From positions 4,650,001 to 4,714,000 of the forward strand of contig NZ_CP138332.1 in the NCBI RefSeq assembly GCF_033955345.1: a stretch of 64,000 bases of DNA, in the 5' to 3' direction. Below, piece by piece: positions 51,354-60,215 of this stretch. Position numbers and translations under genes: made by a program. The notes beneath the pieces are model-generated. The model ran no database searches. It was not told the DNA's origin and saw only the letters and a list, made by a program, of their open reading frames with translations. The stretch comes from Sphingobacterium bambusae (GTDB taxonomy: Bacteria > Bacteroidota > Bacteroidia > Sphingobacteriales > Sphingobacteriaceae). Every line of letters begins with the position of its first letter. Position 1 is the first letter of the stretch.

Positions 51354-52322
51354 GTGAAAAAGAAAATCTTCCATTTTTTAACGTACCGTTACCATCAAGG
51401 TACTGCGAGTAAGCAGGAGAAGCAGCTGTTCGATCGCTGGTACCAAAGCCTTGATCAGCGGCAAGAAGTCTTGCCTACTGATTTACCTGAAAGGGAGCAA
51501 CGATCGTTAAATCATATCTTACAGGTTATCGACAGTAGGTCCGTTGTCGATTCAAAAACATCTTTTAAGTCTTGGAAGTGGTTCGCCGGCGTAGCAGCCG
51601 TTTTGCTTTGCATTACGGGTATAACAGTATTTATACAACAATTTAATCAGGTGGAAACCAAGCTTGCTGTAGAACATGCGTATCGTATTTTCGAAACACA
51701 GGTAGGCGAACGCAAAGAGCTAGCACTGCCGGATGGTAGCAAGGTGATCCTTAATGCGCGATCTAGCCTGCGTATCGATGAAAAACAATACGGTAAAGTA
51801 AGCCGCACCGTGGAATTGTTGACAGGGGAAGCTTTTTTTGATGTAGAGAAAGATAGTAGCCTCGCTTTTATCGTTCTTGCCGGTCCTTTACAAACACGGG
51901 TCTTGGGAACCTCGTTCGGCATACAGGCTTATCCAGAAATGGCTGCACAGGTTGTGTCGGTATACAGTGGGCGCGTTCAGGTGCAACATGGCGAACATAC
52001 CTTAGGGATACTGACTTACGGCGAACAGATCCGATTCGACAAAGTGTCTGCGAACAGCGCATTGCTTCATTTTGATGCAGATAGATCCAAGAGTTGGATG
52101 TCTGGGCGTAGCTTCTTGCGGCAGGCCTCCTTTTCAGAATTGGCTTTGGCGATCAGAAATAATTATGGGATAACCTTGAAAGCTGGAGATGAGCGTATTG
52201 TCCGCCAACAGTACAGTCTCCCTATTCAAGAGCGTGTGCCATTTAAAGATGTGCTACAAGCGATCTGTAAAATTCATAACAATAGATCAAGAAAGGAGGG
52301 AGATACCGTGCTGATTTATTAA
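51354..52322 (+). CDS. FecR-family anti-sigma/signal-transducer protein
   Basis: 322 residues from GTG 51354. An N-terminal cytoplasmic part (about 1-70) is followed by one membrane segment (W-F-A-G-V-A-A-V-L-L-C-I-T-G-I-T-V). The periplasmic FecR domain has R-K-E-L-A-L-P-D-G-S-K-V-I-L-N-A-R and T-G-E-A-F-F-D-V-E and V-L-G-T-S-F-G-I-Q. The C-terminal DUF4974-like part ends in K-D-V-L-Q-A-I-C-K-I. It holds or activates the ECF sigma factor after a signal from the STN domain of the receptor. The ribosome-binding area lies in a hairpin at 51318-51343. Confidence 0.95.
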   Translation: MKKKIFHFLTYRYHQGTASKQEKQLFDRWYQSLDQRQEVLPTDLPEREQRSLNHILQVIDSRSVVDSKTSFKSWKWFAGVAAVLLCITGITVFIQQFNQVETKLAVEHAYRIFETQVGERKELALPDGSKVILNARSSLRIDEKQYGKVSRTVELLTGEAFFDVEKDSSLAFIVLAGPLQTRVLGTSFGIQAYPEMAAQVVSVYSGRVQVQHGEHTLGILTYGEQIRFDKVSANSALLHFDADRSKSWMSGRSFLRQASFSELALAIRNNYGITLKAGDERIVRQQYSLPIQERVPFKDVLQAICKIHNNRSRKEGDTVLIY

Positions 52323-52340
52323 AACGTATCTCAAAAAAAT

Positions 52341-52373
52341 AGGTTAACGACCGCCATCGCTAACCTGCTTTTT
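52341..52373 (+). terminator. possible attenuator between fecR and the TonB receptor gene
   Basis: AGGTTA (52341-52346) and TAACCT (52361-52366) form a short stem with an interior CG pair, followed by five T residues. It could reduce transcription into the receptor gene. Confidence 0.4.
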
Positions 52374-52378
52374 AAATC

Positions 52379-52396
52379 CTACAGTTTGCCCTGTAG
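52379..52396 (+). repeat. perfect 6-bp hairpin in the receptor leader
   Basis: CTACAG (52379-52384), 6 nt, CTGTAG (52391-52396). It lies 48 nt before the receptor start and is not followed by T residues. It may be an operator or mRNA hairpin. Confidence 0.35.
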
Positions 52397-52443
52397 AAAA
52401 ATGTATCAAAAACCGTATCAGTTATTTAACACAAAGCAAATTT

Positions 52444-55400
52444 ATGCAAATTAATTTATACTATCTCCATTTTACTATGCGAATATTGTTGATAGGAATG
52501 CTAGGAGTTCTAAGTCTTACCGAAATGCTCTTTGCCGCCGATGTGAAGGCTCAAATTTTAGATAAGAAGATAAGTGTCGATGTGGCGGAGGGGAGTATCA
52601 CGCAGGCCGTTCAACGCTTGGAAGCCGAACAGGTCTATATAGCCTTCGACGATTCGGATATGAAACTCTCCAAAAAACATATCCGTCCGAAAGCATTTAA
52701 ACATACGCCCGTTCGCGATGTACTCACGTATCTGTTTGCGGGAACTGGATTGGTTTTTAAAGAGTCGGGGGCTTACATTACCTTGGAAAGGAAAGTGCCA
52801 CAGCGTCCAGGAAAAATCAGTGGAAAAATTTTTGATGAACGCGGACTCGCCTTGGCAGGCGCCAATATTCGCGTGTTGGAGACCGGCAGGACCACACAAG
52901 CTAGTGTGGATGGCTCCTATCAGGTTGATCTGCCTGCCGGTAGTTACCGCGTGGAGATCAGCTATGTATCTTATCAAACACAACGTGTGCAGGATGTTAC
53001 GGTGCGTGCCGGTCAAAGCACCACGCTGGACGTCTCGATGAAAGTCAATACACAACAGTTGGAAGATGTTGTCGTGACGGTGAATTACAAACAAGCATCC
53101 GTGGCTGGGCTGTATGCAGCACAAAAAAATGCTGCTTCGGTAACAGATGGTATTTCTGCCGAACAGATCGCCCGTACGCCGGATAATGACATCGGACAGG
53201 TTTTAAAACGGGTGACGGGAATTACGACGGTGAACAATAGCCGTGTTATTGTTAGGGGGATGTCTGACCGCTACAACCAAGCGATGCTGGACGGAGTGAC
53301 TATCCCCAGCACCTCGATGAATCGCCGTGATTTTTCTTTTGACATCATTCCGGCTACGATGGTGAGTTCGATCGTGGTTAATAAAACAGCCACACCCGAT
53401 GTCTCCTCGGAGTTTTCTGGTGGTCAAGTATCGGTTAATACGCTGGATATCCCAGATCAAAACTTCACCACCCTTCAAGTAGGAATTGGAGGAAACAGCC
53501 AGACAACAGGTAAAGACTTCTATCGCCTCGGGGAGCGTAAAAGCAGTGAATATTTTGGTTTTTTTGATCCATCGGCAAAAGCCCCGGAAAATATACAGTC
53601 TTGGAATTTTGGAGGGACGGCAGTTCCGCCTCCCGGAATATCGACTGATCCAACAATACCGGGTGCAGCGGAAGGCCAACATCTTATCGGAGATAATTCG
53701 CCACTTTACAATTCCTTTGACGCTATTGCGCAATCGAAACGTTTCTCCAGTGACAACCTAAAATTATACCGATATACAGCCTCTCCTAATCAAAACTATC
53801 TCTTCGGACTAGGACGGGTATATCAACTAGGAGATGGCCTACGCTTTGGCTTTTCGGCCAGTGCAAATTTACGTACTGAGCAACAGATTACACCTTTTAA
53901 TAATGTGCGTGGATCGAGTTACGGCGAAGAGGTCGATTATATCGATAGCACGGGGATAGGCCAAAGTGGTGCTGGTACAGCTTACCGATTCCAAAGTGCC
54001 AGTGGTTTATTGGCAAATCTAGGTTTGCAAGGGGAAAAGTTTAAGATTTCCCTAAAAAATATGTACACGCGTACGTATAATGATAATTTCTATGAAGCGA
54101 TTCGCTTAAACTATGAGGACGTACCGCAAGGTCCGAGCTTAGAGCAGTATCAGCAACCGCAAACTATGTCGCTACAGCAACACCAATTGAATGGTGAATA
54201 TCAACTGCCGTGGAACATAAAAATGGATGGCATGTTTGCGTATAATAAGATCAAACAGCAAATTTTGGATGAACGAAAAATAGAGTATCGTCTCACGACG
54301 AGTATCGGAGACCAACACTACTTTCAGACGCCGAACCTATGGAAGCCTGGTCGAGCAGGTGGTACCAATACACCTTTTGACTACCGGATGTGGACAAATG
54401 TGGATGAAAATGATTTCAATTGGGGGCTAAATTTCGCTCGACCTTTTGCTACAGGATCGTCCGCAAGTACTTTGCTGAAATTTGGCTATCAAGGCTGGAC
54501 GAAGCGGCGCGACCTTTCCATTACGCGCATGATACCTTACACTGCAACAGCAAGCGTGATCGAGCAACCTTACGAAGTGATTTTGCGCCCCGAAAATATA
54601 GGATCGGGGCTTAACCAAGCGTATTATTGGGCCGAGAATACCAATGGATCCATTTTTAATGGTCGTATTGATATCCATGTATTGTATTTGATGGCTGATC
54701 AAAAATTGTGGAATAAGTTGCGTTTGGTATACGGTTTACGTGGTGAATCTTTTACACTTAATAATAGCCAAGAGGACTTACTGGATAGGCAATTTACTGA
54801 TCAGGATGAGCTCATTCAGTATCGAAGAGCGGTCTTAGAAAACGGTTGGCGTTGGTTGCCTTCACTCAACGCGACTTATGAGGTGACATCTACGTTTAAT
54901 GTTCGAGGTTCGTATTCCCGAACGGCTATTCGACCTGACTTTCGCGAGTCATCCTTCTTCGGCTTTTACGATTATGAGTTGGATGGAAATATCAGTGGCG
55001 ACCGCGTCGAGTCGACGATCGTGGATAATGTGGATGCACGCCTAGAATGGTACCCTTCTCCCGGAGAGATTATTTCATTGACGGGGTATTACAAGTATCT
55101 CGACCGTCCGATAGAGTTAATTAAAATTTCGGGAGCAAATCAGTATGCCTTTACGAATATGGAATCGGCTACGAATCTCGGTTTGGAGCTGGAGTTTCGT
55201 AAAAATTTTAGTTTCCTAGGTAGTGCAGCATGGTTGCAAGATCTTTTTATTTATGGAAATGGAAGTTTGTTAAAATCAGAAGTAGATGCCTTATCGCAGT
55301 GGCGATATGTAATCCAAGAAGATGGAAGCAACTTGCTTATGCAGACAAAAGAAGGGGTGCAAAATCGTCCGTTGATTGGGCAATCACCTTGGCTGTTAAA

Positions 55401-55776
55401 CGCTGGTTTAGGTTATTGGGGTGAGTATGTAGGCTTGACGGCTAGTTACAACCAACGTGGATACCGAACGAACATAACCCATGTAAATCCAAATCTCGTA
55501 GAATATGAACAAGCTCCCCGTCAACTCGATGCGCAGGTATATGCACGCTTCCTGAAAAAGAAGCTGGAATTGAAGTTGAATATGGCGAATATCTTGAATG
55601 AATGGGCTGTCTACTACACCAATACCACGGGGTATACCGAAATAAATGAGTTGGGTGGTGGATGGAATGCGGTAGAAGGCAAGAGTAATCGGTACCGTAA
55701 GGAAGAAGGTGATAATATCGTTTACAGACGAAAGGATGGACAACGATTTAATCTATCGCTAACGTACAATTTTTAA
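52444..55776 (+). CDS. TonB-dependent receptor with STN signalling domain and carboxypeptidase-like domain
   Basis: 1110 residues. The signal peptide (about 1-38; an internal ATG at residue 12 is possible) precedes a secretin/TonB short N-terminal (STN) domain at ~40-112 (I-S-V-D-V-A-E-G-S-I-T-Q-A-V-Q). A carboxypeptidase-regulatory-like domain at ~122-205 has G-K-I-S-G-K-I-F-D-E-R-G-L-A. The plug region includes R-T-P-D-N-D-I-G-Q-V-L-K-R-V-T-G and R-G-M-S-D-R-Y-N-Q-A. The C-terminal strand ends in L-T-Y-N-F. The plug wording (L-D-G-V-T-I-P-S) is like receptors that work with a beta-helical surface lipoprotein rather than with SusD. The STN domain signals to the upstream FecR. Confidence 0.96.
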   Translation: MQINLYYLHFTMRILLIGMLGVLSLTEMLFAADVKAQILDKKISVDVAEGSITQAVQRLEAEQVYIAFDDSDMKLSKKHIRPKAFKHTPVRDVLTYLFAGTGLVFKESGAYITLERKVPQRPGKISGKIFDERGLALAGANIRVLETGRTTQASVDGSYQVDLPAGSYRVEISYVSYQTQRVQDVTVRAGQSTTLDVSMKVNTQQLEDVVVTVNYKQASVAGLYAAQKNAASVTDGISAEQIARTPDNDIGQVLKRVTGITTVNNSRVIVRGMSDRYNQAMLDGVTIPSTSMNRRDFSFDIIPATMVSSIVVNKTATPDVSSEFSGGQVSVNTLDIPDQNFTTLQVGIGGNSQTTGKDFYRLGERKSSEYFGFFDPSAKAPENIQSWNFGGTAVPPPGISTDPTIPGAAEGQHLIGDNSPLYNSFDAIAQSKRFSSDNLKLYRYTASPNQNYLFGLGRVYQLGDGLRFGFSASANLRTEQQITPFNNVRGSSYGEEVDYIDSTGIGQSGAGTAYRFQSASGLLANLGLQGEKFKISLKNMYTRTYNDNFYEAIRLNYEDVPQGPSLEQYQQPQTMSLQQHQLNGEYQLPWNIKMDGMFAYNKIKQQILDERKIEYRLTTSIGDQHYFQTPNLWKPGRAGGTNTPFDYRMWTNVDENDFNWGLNFARPFATGSSASTLLKFGYQGWTKRRDLSITRMIPYTATASVIEQPYEVILRPENIGSGLNQAYYWAENTNGSIFNGRIDIHVLYLMADQKLWNKLRLVYGLRGESFTLNNSQEDLLDRQFTDQDELIQYRRAVLENGWRWLPSLNATYEVTSTFNVRGSYSRTAIRPDFRESSFFGFYDYELDGNISGDRVESTIVDNVDARLEWYPSPGEIISLTGYYKYLDRPIELIKISGANQYAFTNMESATNLGLELEFRKNFSFLGSAAWLQDLFIYGNGSLLKSEVDALSQWRYVIQEDGSNLLMQTKEGVQNRPLIGQSPWLLNAGLGYWGEYVGLTASYNQRGYRTNITHVNPNLVEYEQAPRQLDAQVYARFLKKKLELKLNMANILNEWAVYYTNTTGYTEINELGGGWNAVEGKSNRYRKEEGDNIVYRRKDGQRFNLSLTYNF

Positions 55777-55998
55777 TAAAGAAAATTTTTAAAACTGCGC
55801 GAGGCAGTTTGTCAGACCAATGGTTTTAATAAAAAAAGCATCCGAGCATTGCCCAATAGCGCAATCTGGAAATTAAAGAAAAATTAGGAAACCAACGGTA
55901 TGACAACAAACTATACTACTCATCGAAATGCTGTCCCGAAGAGTAGCATAGTCATAAAGGATCTTGTGGCAGCAAAATTAAGTTTTTATAACCAAAAA

Positions 55999-57390
55999 AT
56001 GAAAAATTTTTTAACGCTAGGGGCTGTTTGCGCAATCGCATTCGCTTCATGTAACAAAGACAATATCGCTGTTCAAGGTGATTTAAATGCAGGTTTACCT
56101 GCTAAGCCGCAAGCGCACATCCCTGTAAATGCCAGTGGTTTAATTACAAAAAACTTCCTATCGAAAGATACGGTTTGGTTAATTGATGGAGTGTCTTACG
56201 TTAGACCGGGGCAAACGTTGACTATCGAAGCCGGTACATTCTTGACCTCAGGGAATTTAAAAACCTATAATGACCCTTTGTATGGCACACATCAGATTCG
56301 CGGAGTATTGGTTGTGCCAAAAACAGCGAAATTGAATGCGATCGGTACGCCTACAGAACCTATTGTTTTTACATCGCCAAATGCAGCAGGATCACGTAAT
56401 CCAGGTGATTTCGGTGGGGTGATCGTTTTAGGTAGAGCGCGCATCAACCAAAGTGTTGCAACACGTATCGAAGGTCTTCCTCAGCCAGATGGTACAGACG
56501 TTACTTATGGTACGTTTGGTGCGGATACGTATAATACAGAAAGCTCAGGTACGTTGCGTTACGTGCGTATCGAGTTTGCCGGTTACAATTTGAATGAGAA
56601 CAACGAAATTAACGGTTTGACTTTAGGTGGTGTGGGTAGTGGTACCGAATTATCTCACATTCAAGTGTCATGGGGTAGAGACGATGCCTTTGAATTCTTC
56701 GGAGGTACAGTCAATGCTGATCACTTGGTGGCCTTGTCGGCTGATGATGATGATTTCGATTTTGATTTCGGTTATTCAGGAACTATTAACTACGGTTTAT
56801 CGTTAAAAGATCCGAATGCGACCAACAGTATTTCTGGAGGTGTCTCTGATGCTAACGGTATTGAGTCGGACAATGAAGGTGCAAGTCCTTTTGCCTCTTT
56901 ACCGAAGACCAATCCTAAGTTGAACAATTTTACATTCTTGGGTTTGCAAAATGCAACAACCGCTGCTACAAAATTAAGAGCAGGTAACCGTTGGAGAAGA
57001 GGAACTTCAATGACGATCCAACGTTCGATTATTGCAGGTTATCCTACAGGAGTAGCTTTTGAGGCCATTACAAGTGCAGGTGGTACATTTAGCAATAACT
57101 TGGTTCATGGATATACCACAGCCATCACCGGTACACCAACACCAGCAAATTACACAGGTAACGGAACCAGTACAGCCGCAAGTGCAAATAGCTATTTGTT
57201 GTTAGGTACTAATGCATTTACCAATCCATTTTACAGTACAGCGGCCGCATCATCATTTAATGTCAGTAATTTGATTCCATCAGCAAACTCTCCCGCTTAT
57301 GGAACGGCTGCGACATTTAAAGGAGCCTTTCAACCAGGTGTAGCTGTTTGGACAGCAAATTGGACACAATTCCAACCGAAGACTTATTAA
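55999..57390 (+). CDS. beta-helix-like surface lipoprotein, receptor partner
   Basis: 463 residues from ATG 55999, giving a lipoprotein signal ending in F-A-S-C (C18). Upstream in-frame codons would add a non-signal stretch. The body is a repetitive parallel-beta pattern: T-L-T-I-E-A-G-T-F-L, R-G-V-L-V-V-P-K-T-A-K-L, F-G-G-V-I-V-L-G-R-A and L-R-Y-V-R-I-E-F-A-G-Y. An acidic cluster (A-D-D-D-D-F-D-F-D-F-G) may bind metal. Similar proteins are sometimes mislabelled as multidrug transporters, which the sequence does not support. It follows the receptor gene by 222 nt and probably acts with it at the cell surface. Confidence 0.72.
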   Translation: MKNFLTLGAVCAIAFASCNKDNIAVQGDLNAGLPAKPQAHIPVNASGLITKNFLSKDTVWLIDGVSYVRPGQTLTIEAGTFLTSGNLKTYNDPLYGTHQIRGVLVVPKTAKLNAIGTPTEPIVFTSPNAAGSRNPGDFGGVIVLGRARINQSVATRIEGLPQPDGTDVTYGTFGADTYNTESSGTLRYVRIEFAGYNLNENNEINGLTLGGVGSGTELSHIQVSWGRDDAFEFFGGTVNADHLVALSADDDDFDFDFGYSGTINYGLSLKDPNATNSISGGVSDANGIESDNEGASPFASLPKTNPKLNNFTFLGLQNATTAATKLRAGNRWRRGTSMTIQRSIIAGYPTGVAFEAITSAGGTFSNNLVHGYTTAITGTPTPANYTGNGTSTAASANSYLLLGTNAFTNPFYSTAAASSFNVSNLIPSANSPAYGTAATFKGAFQPGVAVWTANWTQFQPKTY

Positions 57391-57404
57391 TTATTACTAA
57401 TGAG

Positions 57405-57430
57405 AGGAGGGCAATTTATTTTGCTCTCCT
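57405..57430 (+). repeat. stable hairpin between the two surface-lipoprotein genes
   Basis: AGGAGGGCAA (57405-57414) and TTGCTCTCCT (57421-57430) form a 10-bp stem with one G-T pair and a 6-nt loop. It lies 14 nt after the stop at 57390. There is no T run after it, so it is more likely a processing or stability element than a terminator. Confidence 0.5.
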
Positions 57431-57439
57431 TGCTCTTGA

Positions 57440-57447
57440 CCCCCCCC
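57440..57447 (+). repeat. C8 homopolymer tract directly before a start codon
   Basis: Eight consecutive C residues at 57440-57447 end two bases before the A of the ATG at 57449. Such tracts are prone to slippage and could vary the spacing in front of the start. Confidence 0.7.
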
Positions 57448-57448
57448 T

Positions 57449-58237
57449 ATGAGAAAAATATTCTACTTGACCCTCTTCAGTCTGTTGCTCGTAAGCTGCA
57501 AGAAAGGTGAATATGTTGAAGCTTTTGAGAATCTATCTAACGTATATCTCTCTGGAAATTTCAATGGCATTTCCATATACAGAAATGATCAACAGATATT
57601 CATAACGCAAAATTCAATTAAAGTGCCGATTGGACAGGCGACATATCGGTTTTTAGATGTCGATGGGAAAAGACTTTTGGAGGAGATGGTTGCGTTTGAT
57701 AATACGATGGACACCATCAGTTTACTTAATAATGGAGAGAGTTCGCTTTTATTGCGGAGCTTGGGTAATATAGCCGTAAATCCCGAACGCTTTAAAATAG
57801 ATCTGGCCAATATTGGTATGTTTAATAACGGTGCTGAAGTTAATATCGTTGCCTGTATGGCTGACGGATCGTTAATGCCCGTGAGCGAGCCGGAGATAAT
57901 AAGTAATATATCGAATAGGTTTGCCAATAATTTTGCTGAGTTTGAATTGGGTGGATATGCTTCTTCTACATATGCGGAAACAGCTGGCTATTATATTCTT
58001 TTTTATCCAGTAGATAGTGAAATGGAGCCTTATCTACACGACGGATACCCTATCTTGTTTGCATTGGCACTTGCTCCCCATAATGATAATACAGTAGAGC
58101 CGGCGGGTCTAAATAAGGTTTATCAAATTGCTCTTCGCGATGATGTTCCTTCGGATTATCTAGGTATGATTCCTGGTATAGGGATATATCCTGAGGGAAG
58201 TAGTGCTTATTTCGTGTACGCTCTACAAAGTAAATAA
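57449..58237 (+). CDS. DUF4397-like lipoprotein
   Basis: 262 residues with a lipoprotein signal ending in L-V-S-C (C17). The beta-rich body contains V-Y-L-S-G-N-F-N-G-I-S-I-Y and I-P-V-type segments such as I-K-V-P-I-G-Q-A-T-Y-R-F, resembling DUF4397 modules (small beta sandwiches on surface proteins). It is the next gene after the beta-helix lipoprotein (58 nt), so part of the same receptor operon. A poly-C tract precedes its start. The function is not known. Confidence 0.6.
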   Translation: MRKIFYLTLFSLLLVSCKKGEYVEAFENLSNVYLSGNFNGISIYRNDQQIFITQNSIKVPIGQATYRFLDVDGKRLLEEMVAFDNTMDTISLLNNGESSLLLRSLGNIAVNPERFKIDLANIGMFNNGAEVNIVACMADGSLMPVSEPEIISNISNRFANNFAEFELGGYASSTYAETAGYYILFYPVDSEMEPYLHDGYPILFALALAPHNDNTVEPAGLNKVYQIALRDDVPSDYLGMIPGIGIYPEGSSAYFVYALQSK

Positions 58238-58250
58238 TATTAAAACATGA

Positions 58251-58574
58251 ATGTTTATGAAAGGCATTAACGTAAGTAAGCATCGGCAGTTGAAGCAGGT
58301 TTTGCAGGAAGTAGAGCACACGCTCTCTGTGCAAAAACAGGCGCTTAGCGTAGACGATATTCAAGATTGTGCACAGCGTTTGGATATGTTGTTTTCGGCT
58401 TATCAACGGCAATTATATGAACTCGAAGAAACTATTGAACTGTATGAGCAAGCTGCTCATCAGGCGCGGATGCGTTTTTTTGCAAAGCCATTTCGGCTAT
58501 TGTTGAAAAATGAACCGATAGCCGAGATTGATGTACATCGCTTAGTACAAGCTATAAATGCCTTAGCAAAATAG
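58251..58574 (+). CDS. hypothetical small coiled-coil protein
   Basis: 107 residues; the ATG at 58257 is an alternative start. No signal peptide or membrane segment. The sequence is almost entirely helical with heptad spacing (L-K-Q-V-L-Q-E-V-E-H-T-L and L-Y-E-L-E-E-T-I-E-L-Y-E-Q-A). A short C-terminal part has E-I-D-V-H-R-L-V-Q-A-I-N. It follows the DUF4397-like gene by 13 nt and is closed by a strong terminator, so it is the last gene of that operon. I know no family for it. Confidence 0.62.
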   Translation: MFMKGINVSKHRQLKQVLQEVEHTLSVQKQALSVDDIQDCAQRLDMLFSAYQRQLYELEETIELYEQAAHQARMRFFAKPFRLLLKNEPIAEIDVHRLVQAINALAK

Positions 58575-58598
58575 ATCCATTTCCCTCCTTAATATATA

Positions 58599-58628
58599 AA
58601 TGAGCGGCGTTCTGCCGTTCATTTTTTT
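58599..58628 (+). terminator. rho-independent terminator of the receptor operon
   Basis: AATGAGCGGC (58599-58608), 5-nt loop, GCCGTTCATT (58614-58623), followed by T residues to 58628. The stem has 10 pairs with one G-T. It is 25 nt after the last stop. Confidence 0.9.
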
Positions 58629-58670
58629 AAATTTTAATGATGTAGACGACGGATTTAGATAGCACATTTC

Positions 58671-60017
58671 CTAATCAAGAAGAATAGGGTGATGTTCGTA
58701 AGGCCTCGATTCAAAACGTATTGATGTGGGCTTAGACGATATCGGTACCTGTCTGTTATCTCGGCTAGTCACATTCTTGTTCGCTGTTTGGAGCGCTTCA
58801 ACGAGCAATGGATCGCGTGAGTCGCCAAAAGGATACAATGGTAACGTTCGGTATTCCTGAACGAGCTGCTGCGGCACGATTCCAGCAGCGTAATCGCCCA
58901 CATTTTCCCGGTTATACATTTTGTAGACCAGTGGCAGGATATGCCAAGTTGCTTGGTCGCCGTTTATATCCTGTGGTGAGCTGCGTGTTACACTGGCCAT
59001 ATCTTTACCCAAGGTGTTTTCGCCAATATGGATGACAGCTATATATGGGCGTAGGTTGTTGATAAGCAGTTCGGCGGCCGATGCTGTATGGCCAGTCGTG
59101 AGTACGGTGATATGGCGCAACGGCAAGCGTGCTGCGATCAGTTCTGCTACGGAAAAGCTGTAGCCATCGGGCTGCCGTGCTAATGCATCGGCAAAGGTAT
59201 CGTCGATAGCAGCCATTCGTTTGTTACCTCGATACCGAACAAAGATCTCGTTAGCTTGAACGGGAGCAAATAACAACGCACAAAAAGCTGCAAAAGAAAC
59301 CTGTCCTCCAGGGTTGTACCGTAGATCTAGAATTAAATTGCTTACTTCGGCCTCTTTCAGCTTTTTTACGGCTTCAAGCACATCATAGGCACCACTAAAA
59401 TCAAAATGGCTTAGATAGAGGTAGCCGGTGTTAGGCTGATCGTTAAGCAAGCGGTACGTGTAGACCACCGGTTGCGCAATGTAACTTGACGGCAGATCAA
59501 TAAGCTTATCCTTTTTCAAGCGTAACTGCAACCTGTTTAGCGCTAACGCCTGAATAACGGTCTCCTCGATATTTATTTGACTAAGTATGACACCATTGAT
59601 CTGCTCTATGCTATCTCCTCGCGCTAGGCCGGCCGTAGCAGCAGCACTGAAGGGTACGACTTGGCTAATGAGATGTAGGCTTTGGTTCCCCTGTTCTACG
59701 CTAATGATATCGAGGCCGAAGGTATTAGCGAGTGTTTTTCCGAAACTATCTTGATTTTGGCTTTGCAAAATGGTCGAAAATCGATCTTCCTGAGCTAGAA
59801 GCATATGGAAATAGCTTATAGGATTAGCGGATTGATCATGTTGTGCAGGTCGTTTATCACGCCAGTAGTAATACTGATCCATCTCCGTGTCTATCCATTG
59901 ATTAATGGCTTCATTAGTGCCTGCGGGATAAACAGGATCGTCCTTTTGGCAGGCTTGAAAAAAGCCTACACTGCCCATCAAGATGGAATATAGTACTGCA
60001 TGACGACCCTTGATCAT
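58671..60017 (-). CDS. S41-family peptidase lipoprotein with PDZ domain
   Basis: 448 residues with a lipoprotein signal ending in F-Q-A-C (C23). A helical N-terminal part (W-I-D-T-E-M-D-Q-Y-Y-Y-W) precedes a PDZ-like domain (A-A-A-T-A-G-L-A-R-G-D-S-I-E-Q-I-N-G). The protease core contains L-I-L-D-L-R-Y-N-P-G-G-Q and the active-site region T-T-G-H-T-A-S-A-A-E-L-L-I, with the serine after T-A. This is the C-terminal-processing-protease type. It is lipid-anchored, unlike the S41 enzyme at 36082. It converges on the receptor operon and diverges from the WGR gene. Confidence 0.92.
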   Translation of the reverse strand: MIKGRHAVLYSILMGSVGFFQACQKDDPVYPAGTNEAINQWIDTEMDQYYYWRDKRPAQHDQSANPISYFHMLLAQEDRFSTILQSQNQDSFGKTLANTFGLDIISVEQGNQSLHLISQVVPFSAAATAGLARGDSIEQINGVILSQINIEETVIQALALNRLQLRLKKDKLIDLPSSYIAQPVVYTYRLLNDQPNTGYLYLSHFDFSGAYDVLEAVKKLKEAEVSNLILDLRYNPGGQVSFAAFCALLFAPVQANEIFVRYRGNKRMAAIDDTFADALARQPDGYSFSVAELIAARLPLRHITVLTTGHTASAAELLINNLRPYIAVIHIGENTLGKDMASVTRSSPQDINGDQATWHILPLVYKMYNRENVGDYAAGIVPQQLVQEYRTLPLYPFGDSRDPLLVEALQTANKNVTSRDNRQVPISSKPTSIRFESRPYEHHPILLD

Positions 60018-60215
60018 GCTGTAATTTACGAAGCTGTCATCAAATTGCTGTTAAGCGTTTGTTAAGCTTTTGATGGGGATGAGGAACTAAAATTGACCTG
60101 AACTACAGCTTTCAATAGACCATCTACGTAGCCCTAGCTGAAATCAGTGATTTTGGAAAAACTATTTCAGGTGTTCATTAAAAGTTCTTAAATTTCAGTG
60201 ATCAACAGAGACACT

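Noticed and set aside
53203..53733. Minus-strand frame of 176 codons inside the TonB receptor gene
   Set aside because: Antisense to conserved plug residues and without any recognisable motif.
55999..57390. Multidrug transporter
   Set aside because: No membrane helices; it is a lipoprotein with a beta-helical pattern.
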